A DNA stretch of 64,000 bases. Origin: a virus. The translations under genes and the position numbers were made by a program. The stretch is taken from IMG/VR virus record IMGVR_UViG_3300024495_000023, positions 24,167 through 88,166 of that record; one strand, written 5' to 3'. Positions 25,171 to 35,900 of this stretch are shown here, piece by piece (positions within the stretch are counted from its first letter, which is position 1; every line of letters begins with the position of its first letter). The notes beneath the pieces are model-generated. The model had not been told where the DNA came from, searched no databases, and saw nothing but the letters and a program-made list of their open reading frames with translations.

Positions 25171-27297
25171 ATGGCAGAAGGCTCAACTCTACCTCAGACA
25201 TTTGTTTCGTCTTCTAATGTAGTACGAGTTACAGCGACGTCTAACGCAGCGACAGTTGCTGTCACGCCTAGCAGTTCTACAAACCCCGATAGTCTGTTTC
25301 CTAATCTAATACCTAATCCTTTAAAAAAATATGCCAGTTATACATATCTGTTCAGCATAGCTTGTTTAACTCCTGCTCAATTAAACGATCCTACAAGTTA
25401 TAGAAAAGAGGGCGGATCGTTAACTTATATCATGTTGTCAGAAGGTGGTAGAGACAACAACAAGAGAGTAGGAAACTATTATGGCAAAACAGAATTCTTC
25501 ATTAACAATGTTGAATTTATGCAGATAACAAATTCTAGCGGTATCGAACCTGTAGCTAATTTTAAATTTGACATTTATGAACCTTATAGTATGGGTTTGT
25601 TTTTACAAACTTTACAGGTAGCATCGTTAAAAGCAGGATGGGGAAATTATACTACAGATGCTAGATATGTTTTAAAACTAGAATATGTTGGCTGGACAGC
25701 GGAAGGAAACAGTGCTAAGATACCAGCAGCTACTAGATATTTGCCGTTTAGTTTTACGGAAATAAGTTTTACATATACAGATAGCGGTACAATCTATAAA
25801 GTCAAAGGAATGCCGGCCGGCCAAGAAGCTTTTAATAATGTAAACAATTCATTAAAAAATACAGTAGCACCTTTTGGTAAAACTGTAGAAGAAGCATTAG
25901 GGGGTGAGGATCCTATCGAAGGTTCTCTTTCAAAATTACTAGATGACATTTTTATAGAATTAAAAGAAAAAGGAGTTATAGGCCAGACAGATAATTTTGT
26001 TATAAAATGTGTAGATGGTGAATTTAATGATGGAAATCATGAAAGTCTTCCGCGTTGGGCTGCGATGGCCGATTCTGCTTTTGCTTTTTCAGAAAATACA
26101 GGCAGCAGACCATTTGCCAGTGACGCAACGAGAGTAAGTCAACAAGATAGAGATGCTGCTAGTTCTAGAGACGCAGTAAATTCTGGAGACAAGAAACAAA
26201 AAAGTTTTACATTTACAGTAGGTACTGCTGATGAAAGCTCAGGTTTAAGAACCATCACAGCCTGTGTGAGAGAGATAGTATTAAACAGCGAGTTTTGTGC
26301 TAAAGCCTTTGAAAAAGTAGAAAATGGTTTCATCAATTGGTTCACTATTAGAGCTGTTGTGAAACCAAAACCTGAATTAGGTCCGGATGCTAAACGTGGC
26401 GGACAATTAGGTAAGACCTTTTATTATTATGTCATGCCTTATAGAGTAAATGCTGCTATGGTAAAAAATCCTGCTGTACCAGCCGAAGGATTAGATCCGA
26501 CTCTAGTAAGAAAGAAATACGATTTTCTCTATACAGGACAAAACGATGATATCATCAGTTGGAATATAACTCTAGATAACACCTATTACCAAACTATATT
26601 CACAGGGGTTCCAGAATATGCTTCTGGATCAAACCCATCCGCAGCTAACGCATCTACACCTGTTACTGTTATAAGACAAGATAGTTCAGGAGTCAGTGGA
26701 GCAGTGACAACAAGTGCTACTAGCTCAGCACCAGCAAATTTAGATCCTTCGGCAGTGCCGGCACCAAATTCAGGCGCAGCAGCCGATAGTCCTGAAGTAT
26801 TAGTAGCAAGACAGATGCAGAAAAATTTAATAGACACTTATGATCAACTGACTGCTGATCTCGAAATATATGGAGATCCGTATTATTTTAGTGATGAAGG
26901 ATACGGTGGTTATTTTCCTGCGAAACAAGGAGACGGCATCAATTCAGATGGAGCAGCAGCTTATAATTCTCAAGAAGTTAGGATTTATATAAGATTTAAA
27001 ACACCAAACGATGCTCCTCGTAGAGGACAAGCGACTTATCCTTTCCCCAACAGCGGAGCATCGGATAGTCCTTTCAGCGGATTTTTTAGAATAACAAAGA
27101 GTTATGCTATTTTCAAAGACGGTATGTATACAAACAAATTAAGATTAATGAGAGATAAAGGCCAAGTTAGCGATGCTATTAATGCTACAAGAACAGATGC
27201 TTCTTTAGCACCGGGTGCCGGTCTACCTAAGAAACAGGGAGAAGATCCGCAAGGTGATACAGTACCAGAAGGTCCAACAGCAAGTGGAGGCAATTAA
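25171..27297 (+). CDS. Baseplate hub candidate (gp27-position)
   Basis: 708 residues. N-terminal region has YLFSIACLTPAQLNDPTSYR, YGKTEFFINNVEFMQI, FDIYEPYSMGLFLQTLQVAS and a YVLKLEYVGW strand, a pattern shared with large conserved baseplate proteins of marine T4-like phages. Residues about 290-345 and 470-545 are Ser/Ala-rich linkers. The C-terminal part (SGFFRITKSYAIFKDGMYTN) is again structured. It sits between gp53 and gp5 where a gp27-like hub would be expected to pair with the gp5 spike. I did not find a direct T4 gp27 motif, so the hub call rests on context. Confidence 0.65.
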   Translation: MAEGSTLPQTFVSSSNVVRVTATSNAATVAVTPSSSTNPDSLFPNLIPNPLKKYASYTYLFSIACLTPAQLNDPTSYRKEGGSLTYIMLSEGGRDNNKRVGNYYGKTEFFINNVEFMQITNSSGIEPVANFKFDIYEPYSMGLFLQTLQVASLKAGWGNYTTDARYVLKLEYVGWTAEGNSAKIPAATRYLPFSFTEISFTYTDSGTIYKVKGMPAGQEAFNNVNNSLKNTVAPFGKTVEEALGGEDPIEGSLSKLLDDIFIELKEKGVIGQTDNFVIKCVDGEFNDGNHESLPRWAAMADSAFAFSENTGSRPFASDATRVSQQDRDAASSRDAVNSGDKKQKSFTFTVGTADESSGLRTITACVREIVLNSEFCAKAFEKVENGFINWFTIRAVVKPKPELGPDAKRGGQLGKTFYYYVMPYRVNAAMVKNPAVPAEGLDPTLVRKKYDFLYTGQNDDIISWNITLDNTYYQTIFTGVPEYASGSNPSAANASTPVTVIRQDSSGVSGAVTTSATSSAPANLDPSAVPAPNSGAAADSPEVLVARQMQKNLIDTYDQLTADLEIYGDPYYFSDEGYGGYFPAKQGDGINSDGAAAYNSQEVRIYIRFKTPNDAPRRGQATYPFPNSGASDSPFSGFFRITKSYAIFKDGMYTNKLRLMRDKGQVSDAINATRTDASLAPGAGLPKKQGEDPQGDTVPEGPTASGGN

Positions 27298-27299
27298 TA

Positions 27300-28934
27300 A
27301 TGCCAAGAGTCTATCAGACCAATCCTAACGTAGCCACAGCAGGCAAACTTTCTGGCCCTAGGTTAGCAAAAGTAGTAGGTCATGCTGATACTACATTTAT
27401 GGGAGGACTACTAGTCAGCCTCATAGGACAAAACAGTTCTAGTTATGGTAAGACTGGGCAAAATATTATCGTAAAATATTGTCCACCTTTCTTTGGCGCA
27501 ACTAATGTGGGCTTCACTGGCAGTAATTCTGGAAACGCAGCAGCTTTCCAAGATACACAAAAAAGTTATGGAATGAGCTTTGTCCCGCCAGATGTTGGAG
27601 TCACTGTTCTCTGTATATTTGTTGAAGAAACAGGAGAAGGTTATTGGTTAGGATGTGTACCTGATACATATGTCAATCATATGGTCCCGGGTATCGCAGC
27701 TTCTTCGGCAACTGATATGAGTCCTGAAGATAAAGCCAAATATGGTTCTGGACTAGCGTTGCCTACAGGCGAAATGAACAGATCGACAAACAAAGATAGA
27801 ACTAGCACAGATGTAGATAAAGTAGCTAAACCAGTACATCCGATGGCAGGTGTTTTTCTAAACCAAGGTTTAATCAAAGATTATTTCCGCGGTCCTACTA
27901 CATCTACTATGCGTAGAAGTGCGCCATCTAATGTTTATGGGATATCTACACCGGGTCCTTTAGATAAAAGATCTGGAGCTAAAAAAGCTAGAATAGGTGA
28001 AAGCGAAGATATTTCTCAGCCAACATATGTGAGTAGAGTTGGAGGATTTCAGTTCGTCATGGATGACGGCGACGAACGATATGTTAGAAAGAAACCAGCA
28101 GGCGAAGGCCCGCCGGAGTATGTTCCTGCTAATGAAGGCGGAGATGTTAGGATTCCTATCAGCGAATACTTCCGTGTGCGTACTAGGACAGGACACCAGA
28201 TACTGTTACACAATTCCGAAGACTTGATCTACATTGGTCACGGATCGGGCACATCGTGGATAGAAATGAGCAGCAATGGTAAGATAGATATCTATGCCGG
28301 AGATAGTGTCAGCATTCATTCTGAAAACGATTTTAATTTCTGTGCGGATAGAGATATCAATATTGAAGCAGGACGCAATATCAATATCAAAGCTGCCGAA
28401 AAAATGCAAACAGAAACAGGTAAAGAAAACACATTAATAGTGGGCACAGACAACAAGATCTATATCAAAGGAAATAGTGAAACTACAGTAGACGGTGCTA
28501 GTAAATTTGGATATAAAGATTATGAAATAAACGCATCTGGTGCTATGAAACTGAATGCCAAGGGTGTCAATATGACCAGTAGCGATAATATGTTTTTGAC
28601 CACTAGCGGAGGTAATCTCAACCTATTGACCACAGGCAATCATATTGAAACAGCTGACAAGATCTACATGAATTCTATTCCTGCTATTCCTGCTACACCG
28701 GCAGGCTCTATAGAATCGAAGCCCGAAACATTGCCTACTTTTGATAATCCTTCTACTAACCCAAGGCAGGATTTTAAAGCTACACAATATCAAAACGTAG
28801 AGCCGAAGAAAAGTATCATGCGCAGGATACCGATGCATGAACCCTGGGGCGGCCACGAAAACGTCGATCCTACTAAAGCAACACCGGAAAAGACCGATAG
28901 AGAACAAAAAGATACAGGAACTCAAACAGCATGA
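27300..28934 (+). CDS. 5: Baseplate spike protein gp5 (no lysozyme domain)
   Basis: 544 residues. An OB-fold lies at about 20-125 (KVVGHADTTFMGGLLVSLIG to GYWLGCVPDTYVNHMVPG). The C-terminal half, about 325-460, is a VgrG-like beta-helix of short repeats (GKIDIYAGDSVSIHSENDFN, DINIEAGRNINIKAAEKM, AMKLNAKGVNMTSSDN), the needle that pierces the outer membrane. T4 gp5 carries a lysozyme between these parts; here the gap (about 130-300) has no such motif. The C-terminus RRIPMHEPWGGHENVDP is a tail seen in marine T4-like gp5 proteins. Its stop overlaps the gp25 start by four bases. Confidence 0.87.
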   Translation: MPRVYQTNPNVATAGKLSGPRLAKVVGHADTTFMGGLLVSLIGQNSSSYGKTGQNIIVKYCPPFFGATNVGFTGSNSGNAAAFQDTQKSYGMSFVPPDVGVTVLCIFVEETGEGYWLGCVPDTYVNHMVPGIAASSATDMSPEDKAKYGSGLALPTGEMNRSTNKDRTSTDVDKVAKPVHPMAGVFLNQGLIKDYFRGPTTSTMRRSAPSNVYGISTPGPLDKRSGAKKARIGESEDISQPTYVSRVGGFQFVMDDGDERYVRKKPAGEGPPEYVPANEGGDVRIPISEYFRVRTRTGHQILLHNSEDLIYIGHGSGTSWIEMSSNGKIDIYAGDSVSIHSENDFNFCADRDINIEAGRNINIKAAEKMQTETGKENTLIVGTDNKIYIKGNSETTVDGASKFGYKDYEINASGAMKLNAKGVNMTSSDNMFLTTSGGNLNLLTTGNHIETADKIYMNSIPAIPATPAGSIESKPETLPTFDNPSTNPRQDFKATQYQNVEPKKSIMRRIPMHEPWGGHENVDPTKATPEKTDREQKDTGTQTA

Positions 28935-29380
28935 CAGTCAGAATATACAACGTAACACAGGTAGCCACTGCTCAGGCACAGGCTGGCAATCTAGATCAAG
29001 ATATTTTTGCCTACAAGGGCTTTAATTCGTATAGTGTAGCCACTGGCTGGAAACAGCACGATATGGACTTGGTTAAACAGGATCTGCTCAATCATTTCAA
29101 TATTAGGAAAGGCGAAAAACTGATGAATCCGGATTTTGGAACTATTATCTGGAACATGATCTACGAACCTTTGACAGGTGTGAATATACAAGCTATCAGC
29201 GACGATGTGACAGAGATAGTCAACAGAGATCCCAGAGTTAATGTACAGAATGTGACTGTAGATACTACACAATATGGTATACGAGTCATGGTTGATCTCT
29301 TTTATGTTGAATTTAACCTATCGGAAAAAATAGCTATTGATTTTGATAATAGGAAAGAAAGTAAAACTACTGCTCAATGA
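28931..29380 (+). CDS. 25: Baseplate wedge protein gp25
   Basis: 149 residues, gp25/GpW family shared with type VI secretion and contractile tails, the sheath-initiating wedge. Key segments: DLVKQDLLNHFNIRKGEKLM, NPDFGTIIWNMIYEPLTG with the EP..G turn, and INRDPRV-like VNRDPRVNVQNVTV. T4 gp25 is 132 residues. It is coupled to gp5 by ATGA overlap and followed, after a late promoter, by gp6. Confidence 0.93.
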   Translation: MTVRIYNVTQVATAQAQAGNLDQDIFAYKGFNSYSVATGWKQHDMDLVKQDLLNHFNIRKGEKLMNPDFGTIIWNMIYEPLTGVNIQAISDDVTEIVNRDPRVNVQNVTVDTTQYGIRVMVDLFYVEFNLSEKIAIDFDNRKESKTTAQ

Positions 29381-29404
29381 TAATATGCGCAGTTTTTAAA
29401 ACCA

Positions 29405-29412
29405 AATAAATA
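29405..29412 (+). promoter_or_regulatory. Late promoter before gp6
   Basis: AATAAATA, 19 bases before the gp6 ATG, in the 51-base gap after gp25. An AGGA site follows, so the transcript would have a short leader. Confidence 0.6.
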
Positions 29413-29431
29413 TAAGATAGGATGCTAATTC

Positions 29432-32400
29432 ATGACAACCACAGCTAGACAAAATAATTTAATATTGGCAGAAGATTGGAAGAGGATTTACCAAACTTTC
29501 AAAAATGCTGATTTTACCAGTTACGATTTTGAAAATCTCAGAAGGGTAATGACCGCTTATCTGAGAGAAAACTATGCTGAAGATTTTAACGATTATATTG
29601 AGTCTAGCGAATATGTCGCCTTAATTGATCTTATCGCCTTCTTGGGACAAAATCTTGCGTTCCGTATTGATTTAGCATCTAGAGAAAATTTCATAGAATT
29701 AGCCAGCAGAAAAGACAGCGTGTTAAGGTTGGCACGTATGTTATCTTATAATGCCAAGAGAAATAAAGCTGCCCAGGGGCTACTAAAATTTGACACGGTT
29801 TCTACTACAGAAACACTTACAGATGCCAACGGTATCAATCTTGCTAAACAGACCGTGATATGGAATGATCCTACAAATACCAATTGGTATCAACAGTTTA
29901 TCGCTGTTTTAAATGCTGCTATGCCGTCTACTACTGAATTTGGCAAGAGTCAAGGCACTGCTTCTATCGACGGTATCACTACCGATCAGTACAGATTTAA
30001 TGCTTCAAATACCGGGGTTCCTATCTATACTTTTAGTAAGGTAGCAGGCGGCCGTTCTATGAATTTTGAATTGGTTAGTACTAGCATAATCGGAAAAGAT
30101 TATATCTATGAAGAAGATCCTATTCCGGGCAATAAGTTAGGTTTTGTCTACAGACAAGACGGAAAAGGTAATGCTAGCAGCAATACTGGATTTTTCTTAC
30201 TGTTCAAGCAAGGTAGCATGACTACGGCTGATTTTACGATCACACAGCCGACAGTTAACGAAATAATCAATATCACTACCAATGGTATTAACAATGATGA
30301 CCTTTGGCTATATGCTGTCGATGCCGCAGGAAATCAAGGAGAAAAATGGACACAGGTTTCTTCTTTGACAGGCAACAATATTGTTTATAATAGTGTTAGC
30401 AACGGCGTCAAGAATATCTATTCTGCTATTACAAAAAATAATGATCAGGTAGATCTTTTATTTGCTGACGGTGTGTATGGCAATTTGCCTAGAGGTTCTT
30501 TTAAGATTTATTATAGAGTCAGCAATGGTTTAAGATATATTATTTCTCCTAACGAATTACGAGGAGTAACTTTATCAATTCCTTATACTAGTTCTAGAGG
30601 TACTGCTGAAACCTTGACAGTGACCTGTAGCCTCTATTACAGCGTGGATAACAGCGCCGCATCTGAAGACATGGACACTATCCGTGCTAATGCTCCTGCT
30701 GTCTATTATACACAGAATAGAATGATCACAGGAGAAGATTATAATCTAGCTCCGCTATCTAGCAGCCAAGATATTCTCAAGGTAAAATCGATCAACAGAA
30801 GTAGCAGCGGTATAAGCAGGAATTTTGATATCATTGATGCTAGCGGAAAGTACAGTGGTGTAAATGTATTTGCCGACGACGGAATCATCTATCGATATGA
30901 CAACGAAAGAACTTTTAGTTTTACACTTTCTAATAAAACTATTTTGTTGAATTATATCAAGGATGTCATAGAACCAGCAGTAGCTGATTTTCAAACTTAT
31001 AATTTTTATCTTACTAACTTTGATAAAATTTTCCTTTCAGACGTTAACGTTAAATGGTTACAGAGCACAGCAGATACTGGATCAAGTACGGGTTATTTTG
31101 GCAACGCATTTGACAGTTTTCCTATACGTGTAGGATCTTATACTACCAGTAACTTAAAATATCTAACAGTAAATGCTCTAATTAAATTTGTACCACCTAG
31201 CAGCACGAAAGCATTTTACAAAGGCAAAGTCGTTGATTATGATCCCATGAATACTGATCATAAGACATATATCTGGGCCAAAGTTGTACAGGTTGTAGGT
31301 GATGGCACAAACGCAGGTAAAGGTAATTTATCAACAGGCAGAGGCCCGATTACAGTCAGCTCGGTTATTCCTACAGGTGCTGTACCATCGCAGGTAGTTC
31401 CTAAATTTGATAATAAATTTACCAGCGATATAGAATCAGAAATAATCAACCTCTGTTTCCTAAATCAAACTTTTGGTATAAGATATGTAAGAACAACCAA
31501 TTCTTGGGCGATAGTAACAGCTAGTAACATAGATCAAACTAGTAATTTTAATCTAGGTCAAGCAGGCGATTCTACCAACAAGAGCCTAGATGCTTCTTGG
31601 TTGATAGCATTTATTTTTGATGGTGAAACTTACAAAGTAAGACTGAGAGGAACAGATTATGTTTTCACCAGTGTTGAACAAAATAGATTTTATTTTGATA
31701 AGAATCAAAAAATCTATGATAGCAAAACAAGAACAGTTATCAAAGATGCTGTCAAGGTATTATCAGTAAACACAGCACCGGTGGCATTGAATGTAGGATC
31801 ATTAGAAGTGGCTAATGCTATCCTAGCTTTAAAGACTAATAAACCTCAGTTTACTCTTGCTGATGTATTATCTATAGTTGATTCTAAACAGACTATCAAA
31901 GAAGACGTTTCATTTACTGTTTCGGATAGTGTGCGCTATGATGATGGATATCAAGCCAATGACTCGATCAAGATCAGTTTTATTGATTCTAACGATGACG
32001 GAGTCATAGATAATCCTGATGCTTTTGATGAAATAGTGGGAACCAATAATACTACCAAATATGTATTCTTTAAAGAGGATGTTGATGAATTTGGTGCTAA
32101 AACTTACGTGTTTGTGCCAAACAAGAACGATTACATATTGGTACGAGACAAAGAAGCTAATACAGCAGTAAATGATTATGCTCACAATCAATTGATATAT
32201 TTTTATGATCAGTTAGAAAATTTTGTCAAGCGAGTAGATTTGGTAACCAATACCTTTATTTTAGAACCTTCGTATGTGGGATATGTAGGACGCAGCGATT
32301 TAAAGTTCCAGTATATTCACACTTCTGGTGAAGGAAGAAGAATAGATCCTTCTGTGACCAATATCATTGATGTTTATCTATTGACAAGAAATTACGACAA

Positions 32401-32941
32401 CAACTATAGACTTTGGTTGAAAGGTGCTATCGCTACAGAGCCACAAGCACCGACCGCAGAAGCTTTAAGAGTAGAATTTGGTAATAATCTAGCTCCTATC
32501 AAGGCTATCAGTGACGAAATAGTATATCATCCTGTGAGCTATTTTCCGTTATTTGGATCTAAGGCAAGAGCAGAATTCCAAGCAAGGATTAAGGTTGTAA
32601 AAAATCCTAACAGAAGTATCAACGATAATGATCTTAAAGTTAGAATTGTCAATGCTATTTCTGATTTCTTTGATGTACAGAATTTTGATTTTGGTGATAG
32701 ATTCCACGCAAGTGAGTTAATCACATATGTGGTTAAAGAAAATTCACCAGACATCAGCAACATGGTAATAGTTCCTGTACAAACAACGCAGGCATTTGGC
32801 AGTCTTTTAGAAATACAAAGTAAACCCGATGAACTGTTAGTCAGTGCTGTAACTGTGGATACCATTGATATACTAACTAATATAACAGCTTCAGATCTTA
32901 AACTTACAACGTCGTCGATCGTAACTAGCACGAGCATTTAA
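29432..32941 (+). CDS. 6: Baseplate wedge protein gp6, expanded
   Basis: 1169 residues against 660 in T4. The N-terminus (WKRIYQTFKNADFTSYDFEN, ALIDLIAFLGQNLAFRIDLA, LRLARMLSYNAKRNKAAQG) is the conserved gp6/baseplate J-like start, and PIKAISDEIVYHPVSYFPLF and the C-terminal INDNDLKVRIVNAISDFFDV keep the J-like end. The additional length lies in the middle (about 500-970), where there are acidic segments such as DSNDDGVIDNPDAFDEIVG. gp6 forms the wedge dimers that hold the baseplate ring. The stop is followed two bases later by the gp7-like gene. Confidence 0.9.
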   Translation: MTTTARQNNLILAEDWKRIYQTFKNADFTSYDFENLRRVMTAYLRENYAEDFNDYIESSEYVALIDLIAFLGQNLAFRIDLASRENFIELASRKDSVLRLARMLSYNAKRNKAAQGLLKFDTVSTTETLTDANGINLAKQTVIWNDPTNTNWYQQFIAVLNAAMPSTTEFGKSQGTASIDGITTDQYRFNASNTGVPIYTFSKVAGGRSMNFELVSTSIIGKDYIYEEDPIPGNKLGFVYRQDGKGNASSNTGFFLLFKQGSMTTADFTITQPTVNEIINITTNGINNDDLWLYAVDAAGNQGEKWTQVSSLTGNNIVYNSVSNGVKNIYSAITKNNDQVDLLFADGVYGNLPRGSFKIYYRVSNGLRYIISPNELRGVTLSIPYTSSRGTAETLTVTCSLYYSVDNSAASEDMDTIRANAPAVYYTQNRMITGEDYNLAPLSSSQDILKVKSINRSSSGISRNFDIIDASGKYSGVNVFADDGIIYRYDNERTFSFTLSNKTILLNYIKDVIEPAVADFQTYNFYLTNFDKIFLSDVNVKWLQSTADTGSSTGYFGNAFDSFPIRVGSYTTSNLKYLTVNALIKFVPPSSTKAFYKGKVVDYDPMNTDHKTYIWAKVVQVVGDGTNAGKGNLSTGRGPITVSSVIPTGAVPSQVVPKFDNKFTSDIESEIINLCFLNQTFGIRYVRTTNSWAIVTASNIDQTSNFNLGQAGDSTNKSLDASWLIAFIFDGETYKVRLRGTDYVFTSVEQNRFYFDKNQKIYDSKTRTVIKDAVKVLSVNTAPVALNVGSLEVANAILALKTNKPQFTLADVLSIVDSKQTIKEDVSFTVSDSVRYDDGYQANDSIKISFIDSNDDGVIDNPDAFDEIVGTNNTTKYVFFKEDVDEFGAKTYVFVPNKNDYILVRDKEANTAVNDYAHNQLIYFYDQLENFVKRVDLVTNTFILEPSYVGYVGRSDLKFQYIHTSGEGRRIDPSVTNIIDVYLLTRNYDNNYRLWLKGAIATEPQAPTAEALRVEFGNNLAPIKAISDEIVYHPVSYFPLFGSKARAEFQARIKVVKNPNRSINDNDLKVRIVNAISDFFDVQNFDFGDRFHASELITYVVKENSPDISNMVIVPVQTTQAFGSLLEIQSKPDELLVSAVTVDTIDILTNITASDLKLTTSSIVTSTSI

Positions 32942-32943
32942 TA

Positions 32944-35900
32944 ATGGATAAAAAAGTTTTTAAACAAAGTGGTTTACCTCTAAGGAGGACCGTAGAACTA
33001 TTACCTGAAATTTTTAGGTCTTCGTCTAATGACAAATTTTTGTCAGCTACTTTAGATCCTTTAATACAGCCAGGTACCTTAGATAGATTAAACGGTTACA
33101 TTGGGCGCAATTATGGTCGCACATATAATACTAGTGACGTTTACTTAGATGTCGCTCAAAGCCTAAGACACGCTTATCAATTTGAACCCGGCGTAGTGAT
33201 CTACGATGAAAATAAAAAACCTAAAAATCTTTTTGATTATGTAGATCTAAAAAATCAATTAAAATTTTTTAATAACAAAAATGAAAGAGATGATCTAACT
33301 ACAGGTCAGCAGCACTATACATGGACTCCACCTCTCGACCTAGACAAGTTTGTTAATTATAGAGAATACTATTGGCTTCCTGCCGGACCAGATCCTGTAC
33401 AGGTATTAGGACAAGAACAATCAGTAGTATCTTCATACAAAGTAGTAACCGAAGGACAGAATGAATGGTTATTTTTTCCTGACGGATTAAAAAGAAATCC
33501 TGCGATAACTTTGTATCGAGGGCAGACATATGAATTTAATGTTAATTGTCCAGGCGACGGTTTCCATATTAGAACTTCAGACACGATCGATTATCTTACA
33601 ACACTGCTAGGAACACCATCAGATTACAACAAGGGTGTTACTAATAACGGCATTGAAGTTGGCAAAATCACATTTAAAGTTCCTAATGATGCACCAGACA
33701 TGCTCTACTATCAAAGTGGAACTAATATCAACCGTATAGGTTCTTTTAGGATAGCTAACGTATTAGATAATACATATCTCGATGTAGAAAAAGATATTAT
33801 CGGTAAGCTCAATTATCAAAGCAGCAACGGTGTAAAATTTACCAATGGACTACGAGTAGAATTTGTAGGCAAAACTTCTCCGGAAATCTACAGAAAAGGT
33901 TATTGGATAGTAGAAGGAGTAGGCACAGGTATCAAACTGATTAATTTGTCAGATTTAGAGTTACCTCCCATACCAAATCCTTACGGAGCATTGGTGTTTG
34001 ACGATCAGCCTTTTGACACAGAACCATTCGATGATGCTTCTACCTATCCGTCTAAAAAAGATTATATAACCATCAATCGTGCCAGCTTGGATAAGAATCC
34101 ATGGAGTCGTTACAATCGTTGGTTCCATAGAAGTGTCATAGAATATTCTGCCCAATTAAATGGCACCACGGCGGGATTAGCTGAAGACAGCAGAGCTAAA
34201 CGTCCTATCATAGAATTCCAAACTAATCTACAGCTTTTCAACCATGGTTCTAAAGCCAAGAACAGCGTAGATCTAATCGATGATTTTACCACTGATGTGT
34301 TTTCTACTATAGAAGGCACTGCTGGATATAATATCGACAATGTGCCGTTGTTTGAAGGAGCTAGAGTTCTGTTTACAGCAGACAACGACAATATGGTCAA
34401 TAACAAGATCTATGTTGTTAAATTTGTCACGATCCAGACTAGCACTAACACAGTTAACAGAAAACAAATAAATCTAGTAGAAGCAGATGACAGTGAAACA
34501 CTAGCTGGAGAATGTCTTATCGTTACTAAAGGCAAAACAAATGCCGGCAAGATGTATCATTTTGATGGAACAGTATGGAAGAAGAGCCAGGAAAAACTAG
34601 CAGTCAACCAAGCACCATTATTCGATATATTTGATAGCGATAATGTCAGCCTTTCAGATACACAAAAATATGTAACATCTAGTTTCCAAGGAACTAGATT
34701 GATAAGTTACAAAGTTGATCCTGCGGGAGTAGTGGACAAAGAATTAGGATTCGCAGTCAGTTACCTTAATATCAATAATACTGGCGATATACTTTTTGAT
34801 TTTGATTTTGAAACACAGAACTTTACCTATCAGTCCGGACCAACAGTCGTAACAAGAAATATAAATTTTGGTTATTACAGACTGTTAAAAGAGCTAGGCA
34901 GTTGGGTACATAAGAATTCTTGGTCATTGTTTGATGAAGATTATTGTCAGGCAGTAATACAGACTCATACCTTTACTGAAGTTACAAACACAGTGGAGTT
35001 TGATGCTGTTTTTTGGGATCAAGTTACTAGAGAAAAAATTCTCTTCTATCTCAACGGAGATTTAATCAAAGATTCGTACACAGATACTGTCATCAACGAT
35101 AAAAGAACTTTTACATTTATCAGAGAGTTTGCTGTAAATGATGTACTGATGATTAAAGTTTATTCTGATGCTGAACCTAATTTAGGTTTTTATGAATTTC
35201 CGTTGCCATTAGAAAGAAATCCACTTAATGAAGATGTAGCACAATTCACTTTAGGCCAGGTTAATGATCATCTAAGATCTATGGTAGAATTATCTAGAGA
35301 TTTTTCTGGACAATTTCCTGGTATAAGCAATCTTAGAGATATAGATGATTACCTCTATTACGGTAGAAGATTTATAAAACATTCTGGAGTACCTTCTATA
35401 TCATTACCTTTGGTCTGTGATAGACAGATTAATGTAATCAAGGCTATTTCTTATGCTGCTTTAGAATATGACAAATATAAATCAGAATTTTTAAATTTAG
35501 CTGTAGAATTACCGTTTGAACTAGATACAGTAAAATTTGTTGATCAGATCATCGATCATATTAGCAAATCAAAAAATAGTAATTCGCCTTTTGCTAATTC
35601 AGACATGATTGGTAGCGGTGCGTATAATTCTATCGATTATACTGTAGAAGACGAAGGTATAAAAGTTTTTGCTCTTTCTCAGAAATTTGACTTATCTACT
35701 GAATCATTAAAAGCTGTTTATGTTTATCGCAACAACGTACAGCTTTTAGTTGGTAGAGATTATGAATTTGATTCTACATTTGGGTTTGTTCGTTTACTGA
35801 TAGACTTAGTAGAAAATGATCAGATACAGATAAAAGAATATTATACAACGGCATTTAATTTTATGCCGATGACTCCTACTAAATTAGGATTATATAAAAA

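Noticed and set aside
27300-29380. Type VI secretion or prophage tail origin for the VgrG-like and gp25-like genes
   Set aside because: Shared fold only; the neighbours (gp48, gp53, gp6, gp20-23, gp46/47, gp55) are T4-type phage genes.
32031-32080. DSNDDGVIDNPDAFDE in gp6 as an EF-hand calcium site
   Set aside because: Acidic spacing is partly right but flanking helices are not evident; kept only as an acidic insert segment.
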